Below the pieces are notes generated by a model, which was not told the DNA's origin, did not search any database, and saw only the letters and a program-made list of their open reading frames with translations. A stretch of 64,000 bases of DNA from Salvia splendens (lineage: Eukaryota; Streptophyta; Magnoliopsida; Lamiales; Lamiaceae). The position numbers and the translations under genes were made by a program. The stretch spans positions 26,819,322-26,883,321 of the forward strand of contig NC_056032.1 in assembly GCF_004379255.2 (NCBI RefSeq). The letters are read 5' to 3'. Below are positions 55,858-64,000 of the stretch, one piece after another (within the stretch, counting starts at the first letter, position 1; the number at the start of each line of letters is the position of its first letter).

Positions 55858-57096
55858 CTAGAGGTCACCAAGAAGCATATCTTGTTGATGAGTTGGGAGC
55901 TCGATGGGCGGATTATGCTTGTCGAAGGGAAGCTTGATCCGGCCGATGGAACGCTGCGGAACGAGCTTCAGATTCTCGCAGTTACAAATCTCAATCATAA
56001 ATCCATCCCGATCTTTGAAGAACAGCTGGTCGATGGCCGCGCCTTCTTGCTCTCCCACTCTCCTCTTCATGTACTTAATGTTCATCTCCTTCAGCTTCTT
56101 CACCATAGCCTCCATATCCTCGCACTACACACAAACACCCATATTTGAAATAAATCATATTTTACCTTCTTATTTTGGTACCATAAATTTAAAATTAGGG
56201 GACCGTTGAATAAAAAAAAACGAGATACGATAAGTAATAAAAATTAAAGCAAACATTTTAGATTTTATAGCCTTTTTTTTACCTTGAATTTATCCATACT
56301 GGCAAACGGATAATAAAGAGAATATATATCTATATACTACTCCCTTAATTTCATAATACTTGTTCCACTCTAATCCGGCACAGAGTTCCTTTATTTCATA
56401 ATACTTGTTCCACTCTAATCTGGCACAGAGTTTTAACAAATATAAAACAAAGTCGCTTGAAAAAAGTTTTAACAAATATAAAACAAAGTGGCTTGAAAAA
56501 GTGGTACGTGGTTCCTACTTTTAATATTAATTCTATAATAAAAATGTTAGTGAAATTGAGTTATACTATTGTGTCGTCCATTACGAAAAGTAGTAAAAGT
56601 AAAATATTAGTAAGAGACCGACCAAAATGATAAACTGGGATACATAACAGGAGATGGAGGGAGTATAATAAATATAGTAAAAATAAAATTGACATTTATT
56701 GAGGACCGTTCTAAGTAATGAAATATGGGACATTAATTGGGACCAAATGGATATCATTTTGGGATGGAGTAAAAGGAAAAGTGAGTAATTTATGAGTACC
56801 TGAAACGAGATATGGTTATCCATGGGATCCAGACAGTCCTTATCTCGGGGAAGCTTGTCCTCGTCCTTGGACTGCACCAAGTGGATGCCGATACCGTAGT
56901 TGAAGAGCCAGGCGCCGTCGAAATGTAAGGACTCGGGCCGCTTGATCAGCACGAACCCGAGAACCTTGGTGTAGAATTCAACAGACTCCTCCACCGATCG
57001 GCAAACCCTAGAGACATGATTCAGCGCCATCAAAGGGGCCTCTTTCTCCTCTTCATGCTTCTCATTACCACATCTCATTTCTTGTCGGTTCTGCAT
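55858..57096 (-). CDS. Glyoxalase I-like (VOC superfamily) protein, two exons
   Basis: Exon 1 is 57096-56800 (99 codons) and exon 2 56124-55858 (88 codons plus stop). The intron 56799-56125 has GT...AG ends in phase 0. The predicted product has 187 residues, normal for the plant family. Exon 1 has the first VOC half (LNHVSRVCRSVEESVEFY, KVLGFVLIKRP, AWLFNYGIGIHLVQ, DNHISFQ). Exon 2 has the second half (FFKDRDGFMIEICNCENL). Metal-site-type residues are visible: His in LNHVS and NHISF, Glu in MIEIC. Plant relatives (GLYI4/GLYI7-like) are mostly inactive or stress-linked glyoxalase paralogues; the substrate is not predictable. It starts at the first ATG (57094-57096); an internal Met seven codons on is possible. 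The first intron holds a MITE. An ACGTGTC motif upstream (57181-57187) resembles an ABA response element. No stops: likely a working gene. Confidence 0.92.
56340..56663. mobile_element. Stowaway-like MITE in the glyoxalase intron
   Basis: The left end CTCCCTTAATTTCATAATAC and right end TAACAGGAGATGGAGGGAG lie about 320 bp apart in the intron. Internal short tandem duplications are present (GTTCCACTCTAATC and TTTTAACAAATATAAAACAA). Confidence 0.6.
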
Positions 57097-57426
57097 TTTT
57101 TCGTTTCATCCTCCAATTTGGGTTTCAATATATGGCGGTCACTTGAGTTGACGCGTGCTGCTGATCATCACCCTTGTACTACGTGTCCACACTGTTTGCC
57201 GCCACACACCCATCTGACTCAACTTTCTCATGCTGCTTTAGTTTAACATTTAAAAAAAAAAAAAAAACATACAAGTAGGATAGGTTCACTATTTTGTAAC
57301 AAGATTTAAGCATTTAAAGTGTACATTAGTACCAAACCAAACAAAATTTGTTTTGGATATAAGATAAACCAAAACTTATGAACTAAAATTAATTCCACGT
57401 CATAGGACTAGACTCAATAATATATA

Positions 57427-57626
57427 CTCCCTTTCCTTCATTAAAAATGGATCATTTTTAATTTCTTACGATATTTTTTGTAGTATTTTTTTATGAATAA
57501 AATGAAGAAAATAAATAGGAGAAAGAAAAAAAGTAGAGAGACGAATGTTTCTATAGTTAGAAATGAGTCGTTTAAGTGAGGCATCCGAAAAAAAGAAATG
57601 TATTATTTAGAGTTGGACGGAGAGAG
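57427..57626. mobile_element. Stowaway-like MITE, 200 bp
   Basis: It begins CTCCCTTTCCTTCATTAAAA and ends TTTAGAGTTGGACGGAGAGAG. TA flanks lie at 57425-57426 and 57627-57628. Confidence 0.6.
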
Positions 57627-57837
57627 TACTAGTGCTGTTTAATTTTAAAAAATAAATTTAAACACTTTATTTAGACACTTACTGTCTCCCCTTATTATGC
57701 ATGGGGCACATTGTATTTTATTCTAAAGTTTGTATAATAAGAAGTTATTATGCATCATAAATATTAAATAAATAATCATTTATAATTTTTTATAATTAAG
57801 TCATATATATTAATTAAAATTGTTTAGATATCTAATA

Positions 57838-57976
57838 CTCCTTCCGTTCCACCCTTAATGGAGCATTTCTATTTCAGCATAAGAATTGTGTAGTGTCGTT
57901 TTGTGAGTTAAGCAGATAGAAAAGTAAGAGATGAAAAAAGTAGAGAGAGTGAGTACATATATTTTGATGGAGGGAG
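57838..57976. mobile_element. Stowaway-like MITE, 139 bp
   Basis: It begins CTCCTTCCGTTCCACCC and ends TTTTGATGGAGGGAG, with TA on both sides. Confidence 0.6.
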
Positions 57977-57989
57977 TACAAAAATTGCA

Positions 57990-58700
57990 AACGCACATCA
58001 ACATGTAATTAGTTACTGAATCCCAAACCCTAACCCTAACCTGAAAAAGAAAACCAAATCCTAAACCCAAACCCTAACCCGAGAAAGGAAACCCAAACCA
58101 AACTCAAACCCAAACCCAATCCAAAAGTCACAAGGTTATTATTGGGTCACAACTTATCAGCTCTGTGTGTGTTTGTATCATGTCAAAAATATTAAGCCAA
58201 CATTAAAGTTAATACGTTGCGATACAATCTAAATAATAAAATAAAAATATAATATTATTAAATAGTTAACATGATAATTTTTATTGTACATTTCTTAACC
58301 AATTACATAATTTATCTAAGAAAATCCTGACCAAAAACCCTAACCCAAACCCGAGAAAGGAAACCCAAACCCTAACCCGGAAAAGAAAATCCAATCACAA
58401 AAAAGAAAACCCAAATCGTCACCCGAAAAAAAGAAAACCCAACCCAAACCCAATCCGAAAGCACCAGGTTTTTATTGGGTCACAACTTATTAGCTTTGTG
58501 CGTGTTCGTGTCATGTCAAGATATCCAGCCCTACATTTAACGTTAACACATTGCGATACAATAAAAATAATAAATGAAGAAATAATATTATTAAATAGTT
58601 AACATAATAAATTTTAGTATACATTTTTTAAATAATTACATACTTTATTTTTGAAAACTTTAAATTCAAATCTTAACTCGGACACGAAAAAGTAAACCCA
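57990..58700. repeat. Duplicated hAT-MITE-like segment rich in CCCAAACCCTAACCC
   Basis: Two related units (about 58050-58330 and 58360-58660) each run from GAGAAAGGAAACCCAAACC through GGGTCACAACTTAT to CATGTCAA. The second contains CCAGCCCTA, the reverse of the TAGGGCTGG end of the hAT MITE at 48915. This identifies the family, although the ends are decayed. Confidence 0.5.
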
Positions 58701-59890
58701 ATCTCAAACCTAAACCTTACATGAAATGATCTCATTTAAGCATGCATAATCTATAATTACTATAACCAAATTATTAATATATATTATCAAATTATATACT
58801 AATATTTACTTACTTTACTTACTAAAAGTAATTATACTAATCACTGTAATAATTTTTTATAATGTTTAAGTGTTAGCAAAAGTTATTATTATGAATTTAA
58901 TGGATTGAACTCCACGTTTTCTATGAATTTAATGGATTGAACTCCTATCGTTTGCAATGTCAATAATTTATTAGAAATTTCATTTTATTTTAGTACTCTT
59001 ACACTTTGTTTTAAAAGCTCAAGATAAGGAAATGGTCCAAATAAATTTCCCATAATAAATTGGATGATATTTACTAAAAAAATCAATCATTGATACTTCA
59101 TGCGGCAGTTTTGTACAAAAAAAACTTATTTCCTTCCTTTATTATTTCCTCCGTAACAAGGAAGTTGAGTAGTATTCCTTTATAGGTTTTCGAAAGTATT
59201 TGAGTCATTTCTCATTTTGACAAAAACTTTATCATCTCTCATACTTTACATTCTCTTCATATTTCTTACTTTATTTCATCTCTTATTTTAATCACTCTAT
59301 TTTAAACTTTAACACATGAATTAGTTAAATCTCATGAAAAAAAAACATCTAACTGTATTGAGAGGTTGGGAGTACAAAATCAAATTCTATATCAATAGGT
59401 TTAATAAAGGATTCAATTTTTCTGAAGTAAATGCGGCTCAAATAGCGGTTAGTCGGTTACCACATTAATTTTGAATATAGCACAAACTAGATGCCCAATA
59501 GTATGATTCGTATTCTTATCAATTTAATGCAAAGTTATTAGCTTATAATCGTACTTTTACTAACTTATATACACATATTACAAATAATTAAATTGCAATC
59601 ACTATTAAAAATTAATATTGTCATTCCATGTATGAAATCTATGCAATGGGAAGTTTTGAAAAAATAATTAACATTATGGATTTTTTTTCATAAAATTAAG
59701 AATATGAAAGATTTTTACAGTACATACGAAAGAGCTTAGAAAAGATGAAGAAGTTTTCAAGAGCCCCATCTATTCACCCTCCATCAATTTATTGTATTAC
59801 ATTCAATTCTTTTTTTAGTTCTGCCAATTAATTTCTCTTTCATAAATGTATACACAAACACGATATATAATGTGCGGCATGAAATGTTAT

Positions 59891-60172
59891 ACTTCCTCCG
59901 TCCCTGTTACGCGTCTCAGTTTTCCATTTTAGTATGTCCCATATTAATTGTTGCATTTCATTTTTACCATTTTAATTGTGAATCCTCACATTCCACTAAC
60001 TCATTTCCACTTACATTTTATTATAAAACATACTAAGATGACTTCCACATATATGAGACATTCCTTTTGGGTACAGCCTTTTAGGAGTGAAAAAAAAGTA
60101 GAGATAAATAGTAGGAGAGAAAGTAAGAGAAAGATAAAGTGTTGTTTTTTTGCTATATAAGGAAATGTCACA
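59891..60172. repeat. Stowaway-like left end and AT-rich sequence
   Basis: The sequence CTTCCTCCGTCCCTGTTACG at about 59891 is a MITE-type left end. I cannot identify the right end before the integrase fragment. No gene. Confidence 0.35.
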
Positions 60173-60487
60173 TTTTAGGCAATAGGACCTATGCTCCAAC
60201 TCAAAAGGCAAATGACATGATTTTTCAAAAACTAATTGGTAAAGAGACATACCTATAGGAGATTTGTATGCGGTGCGGTATGCCCAAAATGCATCGTCCA
60301 AACGTAGTGCCCAATCCTTTCTGTTTGTGCTCACTGTCTTTTGTAGGATGGTCTTAACCTCCCAATTTGCAAGCTCCGTCTGCCCATTAGCTTGAGGATG
60401 GTACGGAGAAGTGACCCTATGCTTGACTCCATACTTGTCCAACACGTTGTCTAGCCACCTTTTGTTGAAGTGAGATCCTCCATCACT
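60173..60487 (-). pseudogene. Gypsy integrase fragment
   Basis: Minus-strand sequence reads SDGGSHFNKRWLDNVLDKYG (second catalytic Asp region), then SPYHPQANGQTELANWEVK with the Glu region, then WALRLDDAFWAYRTAYKSPI. A short frame break near 60250 is followed by KSCHLPFELEHRSY. It matches Athila-type integrase but is isolated: no RT or LTR of the same element is recognisable next to it. Confidence 0.85.
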
Positions 60488-61629
60488 TATGAGGGCACAG
60501 GGTATACAGAGTATATATAGTATAGCTAAAGGTCAGTACTAGATATCGAACACAGATAAAACAATCACAGATTGGTTACCTCCTACTAAGCCTCTTTCAC
60601 TATTTGGAAAACCGAGAGAATATTGGAATTTTGAAAATAAAAACTTTAAAAGCGCAGTAAACAACTAATTGCAATTAAATCACAAAGATAAAGTATGAGA
60701 GATAAGGGAATTCCAGGGATGTGCGTTCACAGTTATGGTTATACAAATTCCAACTACAATACCCTAGCACAGTTCTTACTTCGATAGAATGAGCCACATA
60801 AGTTTTGCCCATGCGGCACAAGTGTAGATTACTAACACTTGGGTTGTCAATCCTAGATCCGTAACTTCCAAAAGCTCATAAGACCCTTGAAAAGTTCTCA
60901 CTCTCAATTAACAGTGTCGTTTTAAGGGAAGCTAATTGTAGTGTCTACTAAGTGGACCTAACTCACCACCCTCCTCTCACGATTATGTAACAAGTTATAT
61001 TAATTCATCACAGAATGTGTCACTCAAACGTGAAGCATTATCCAACAACTTAGGGAAGAAACGAAGTAAAAACAAAACAGATATTAGATAGCAAAACATA
61101 ATTATATAACCAAAGTAGTTATTAACAGATCCATAGAATCATATGAGTTTAGTTACACATGATAGAATAAGCTAAAAACATAGATTGTAGAGAAAACAAA
61201 AAGAATATAAAAACTAAAGCAAATACCCAAAGTTTAAATCCTTGTAGCCAGGGACGGAACCAGAAAATTGAATAAGTCGAAATTATAAAAATAATAAATT
61301 TATATATTTATTTTAAAATGACATTTCAATATTCTTGCCTTTTTTATTTATTTTACAAATTTATAAAATGATAACAACTTAAATACATAATGAATTTTGA
61401 ATACAAAATTTAACATATTTTTATATAAGATAATAGTCATTCAAATTGTAAAATTTAGTAAAATTTTAGTTAATCTTATAACATTTGAAATCATAATATT
61501 AAATCACAAACTTTTAAAAAAAAATCAATTATCACATCTGATTAATGTTGTTTTTGGTGATATTTAAAACAATTGTGTTTTATTAAAATACAAAAAACTA
61601 TATTTTAATAAAAAAATCATAATTTAATA
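60488..61629. other. Spacer, possibly retrotransposon-derived
   Basis: No gene. The sequence 60500-61250 is less AT-rich than its surroundings and may be LTR or untranslated retrotransposon DNA, but I see no TG...CA pair or primer site. At about 61252, CAGGGACGGAACCAGAAAAT resembles a common hAT-MITE end. Confidence 0.35.
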
Positions 61630-61894
61630 CTCCCTCCGTTTCTCCATAGTTGAGTCATTTTTCCATTTTGGGAAGTTTCCTCATAGTTGAGTTATTTCCC
61701 TATATAGTAACTTTTTTCTCTTTCTTATTTTATTCTCTCTTACTTTATTCTCTCTACTTTATTCACTTTCTACTTTATTCTCTCTACTTTTTCCCCTCTC
61801 TTACTTTTAGATCTATTTATTTAACACATTCAACGTACCTTTCTTAAACTCCGTGCCGAAAAGTTTTGCCTCAACTATGAAGAAACAGAGGGAG
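61630..61894. mobile_element. Stowaway-type MITE, 265 bp
   Basis: It begins CTCCCTCCGTTTCTCCATAG and ends CTATGAAGAAACAGAGGGAG, with TA on each side (61628-61629 and 61895-61896). Confidence 0.8.
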
Positions 61895-62474
61895 TATATA
61901 ATTTCAAATAAATTAATTAGAATTAAACCAAATTTTTATTATTTAAATGCTACGTACTAGTACTATTAAATAGACACATATAAATTGTGAATTATGCAGA
62001 TATGCAAAATAATATACTGTATAAAATATAAATTAAGTATTAAACTATAAATGCAAAAACATTAGAACACGTGTTATTCTATGCAAATTCGATTATATAT
62101 TATGCAATGTATTCCCAAAGAGTCTGCAAATCTGATTATATTTATATAATCTATTCCTTGAAACATACAAGTGTGTATATGTATTCCCAAATAACTTAAG
62201 CAAAAAAAAAAGTAATGTAAATAAAAAGTGGACCCAACATAGCTGTAAATGACAAAATTCAATGCTCTTTAATCGGAAATAATTTCTAATTCTCCCTCTC
62301 CCTCTCCCTCTCCCTCTCCCTCTCCCTCTCCTTCTCCCTCTTCCCTCCATTCTTAGTAAAAAAACGTAGGACACTGGACACAGACTGGGGCGGCCATGGT
62401 GGGGGTACTGGCACCGGAACTGGCCTAGGCCCCCGCTGGAGCGGCGGCTTGGCCCATGCTAGTTCCATCCTTGT
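61895..62474. other. AT-rich spacer with a short minisatellite
   Basis: No gene. Holds the CTCCCT repeat listed separately. Confidence 0.5.
62290..62349. repeat. (CTCCCT)n microsatellite
   Basis: About nine tandem copies of a six-base CTCCCT unit. Confidence 0.9.
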
Positions 62475-62742
62475 CTCCCTCCTTCCCAACTAAGATGACA
62501 CATTTTTCTTTTAAGTTTATCACAATCAAAATGATACGGAGTACATTTCTTTTGATAACTTTCTCCCTCCACTTGATATACCCAATCAGTTTTTCTCACT
62601 CCAATTAAATATTCAACTCTCTTTATTTCTCCATTTAATACCTACACCTACCCTTTCTCTTTCCAAATAACCACTTTAACTAACAACTCCTAAAATCTCG
62701 TAACGACTAAGAAATGTTTCATCTTAGTCGGGACGGAGGGAG
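62475..62742. mobile_element. Stowaway-like MITE, 268 bp
   Basis: It begins CTCCCTCCTTCCCAACTAAG and ends CTTAGTCGGGACGGAGGGAG. The ends are inverted repeats of about 20 bp with two mismatches. Confidence 0.65.
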
Positions 62743-62921
62743 TATTAAGAAATGCTATGTTGAACCTTGTTAGAAGTCAAGTTGAGAGGTATGAATTTTG
62801 TTAGGTTTGTTATGCGATTATACTTCATCCGTCCATAAAAATAAGGACACTTTCCTTTTTCGTGCGATTGGTGGTAAAGGGTTGACATCTCACATTCTTG
62901 GAGTTTCAAACCCTCCACCAC

Positions 62922-63966
62922 GAACCAACCCGAACTACCCGAAGTGGCAACAAAGGGATCACTGCACCTTCAATTAGATCATCAACAATATCGAAACAGA
63001 TCTCGTAACAGAGGTCTCCCAATATGCAACCGCCAAGGACCTCTGGGAAGGCCTGGCAATCACATATGGAAGCGACAGAGATCCGTTCCAAGTGTATGAC
63101 GATGAAGCAGGGAGGAATGACCCTAGAAGCTTTGTGGGTCAAATTTCAAGATCTATGGATATCCATAGATGTCCGAGAGTGTACCAATTTCTCACTGCAC
63201 TGGACGAAGGATATGAAGGAATAAAGAAGTAGATCATCAACTAGGATCCACTACCAAATCCACGACAGGCGTACGCAATGGTAAGGCATGAAGCCGTTAA
63301 TGCAGGCCAAATTAAGCCAAAAGAACAACCAAACTCCGGAGTCGGAGCCGGCCTGAATACCTTCGACCGGAACAAAGCCGTCAACAACCAGCCGCCTCCT
63401 CCACCGCCGAAATTCCAGACTAATCGGAGAGGAGAAAAAGATAAAAGCCGGTTGGTCTGCCATCATTGTGGAGGAAGGAAACATACAAAAGATACATGTT
63501 TTCTCCTCCATGGAAACCCCGATTGGTGGGAGGAAATGAAGCAAAAACGGCAGGCAAGGGCGAATCACAGAGGAGGGAGAGCGATGGCGTCAGTGGCAGT
63601 GGCGACCGAGGAACGAATTGCCTATGCCGGCTATCCGACGGGCAACAGTGGTCCCTCAACCGCCGGTAATCGTGGAACCGAGGAGCGAGCCGTAGCCACT
63701 GGCGCGGAGGCTTTGGCGCGGAGCACAGGGAAGGAGGGGGAGCAATCTTCGGCGGCTAGGGTTTGGGCAGAAGGTAAAGAGGGATCTGTCTCACAAATAG
63801 ATCCCTCAACTCTGCCTCATTCTCGTTTTTTACCCCATTCCAGTTTTATTCTCATTTGCACCCCTATAAATCCCAAAACCTTGCTTTTCGACCCTGGAAC
63901 TTGTAGTCGTTTATGTTTTGAACCCTCAGAGTTTAATAATTTCCAGAAATTACCCCAAAAATCTTA
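62922..63966 (+). pseudogene. gag: Ty1/copia gag, 3' part of element beyond window
   Basis: It begins within the gag core (NPNYPKWQQRDHCTFN, then LVTEVSQYATAKDLWEGLAI). A frameshift near 63100 moves to MTLEALWVKFQDLWISID, and another returns before YAMVRHEAVNAGQIKP. From 63278 the frame is open to 63966, with a zinc knuckle CHHCGGRKHTKDTC followed by FLLHGNPDWWEE, typical of copia gag in plants. The C-terminal half is Ala/Gly/Glu-rich. Protease, integrase and RT would lie to the right. A stop (TAG) also lies near 62975. Confidence 0.82.
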
Positions 63967-64000
63967 AAATTATAATTCTCATGGTCCAGAATATAAATCT

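Larger units (their letters stand above)
57247..59890. other. AT-rich spacer with MITEs and hAT-type repeats
   Basis: No gene. It contains Stowaway-like MITEs at 57427-57626 and 57838-57976, a tandemly duplicated hAT-MITE-like segment at about 57990-58700, and a 22-bp direct repeat (GAATTTAATGGATTGAACTC) near 58895-58940. A possible degenerate MITE lies at 59150-59375. Confidence 0.45.

Noticed and set aside
57016..57246. Plus-strand reading frame over the start of the glyoxalase gene
   Set aside because: It is antisense to exon 1 and the promoter, with no family similarity.
58015..58140. Interstitial telomere repeat (CCCTAAA-like)
   Set aside because: The units are irregular (CCCAAACC, CCCTAACC, CCGAGAAAGG) and the segment aligns with a hAT-MITE-type repeat, so it is not true telomeric DNA.
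63251..63659. Minus-strand frames over the copia gag
   Set aside because: They are shadows of the plus-strand gag, which has a clear zinc knuckle.

Overview
This is plant nuclear DNA, most likely from a eudicot. The evidence is plant-type Ty3/gypsy and Ty1/copia retrotransposons with tRNA primer sites, Mutator-like, hAT and PIF/Harbinger transposons, many Stowaway-type MITEs ending in CTCCCTCC, and an intron-containing glyoxalase-family gene. It is a transposon-dense, AT-rich intergenic region. The glyoxalase gene near 56-57 kb is the only host gene I can support. I cannot name the species.

Layout. (1) 1-5571: the 5' end of a minus-strand gypsy element, with a 2.8 kb LTR, a Met-tRNA primer site, an unrecognised 236-residue ORF and a broken gag. 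(2) 5572-6878: spacer with MITE remnants. (3) 6879-25880: a minus-strand Athila-like element with gag and a 3' ORF but no detectable pol. Its 5' LTR is split by a complete plus-strand Athila-like element (13326-25101, target duplication CAAAC) with gag, protease, RT/RNase H, integrase and a 3' ORF. In both elements a TATA box lies about 110-120 bp before the 3' ORF, and two related hairpins follow it. (4) 25880-26230: LTR/TRIM-like remnant. (5) 26230-36134: a large Mutator-like element whose ends are arrays of a short palindrome. It carries a transposase gene and, convergent to it, a plant mobile domain (PMD) gene. A 3.45 kb solo LTR (duplication GTAGA), of the same family as the LTR in region 1, splits the start of the transposase gene. 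(6) 36144-42680: two pieces of one hAT transposase gene flanking a third LTR of that family, which itself holds a copia solo LTR. (7) 42690-54740: PIF/Harbinger remnants (an ORF1-like piece and a decayed transposase) separated by a degenerate minus-strand gypsy element (44249-51148), with a 561-bp hAT MITE in one LTR and a 1.39 kb tandem duplication across the LTR/host junction. (8) 55858-57096: the glyoxalase-family gene, minus strand, two exons, with a MITE in its intron. (9) 57247-64000: AT-rich spacer with MITEs and repeats, a gypsy integrase fragment, and the gag of a copia element running off the right edge.

How it works together. Almost everything is nested or decayed mobile DNA. Most coding remnants have stops or frameshifts, and many pol stops look like C-to-T or G-to-A changes, as expected for methylated, silenced copies. 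The most unusual points are the Mutator-like element with a PMD partner gene and palindromic ends, and the apparent separate transcription unit for the 3' ORF in two Athila-like elements of opposite orientation.
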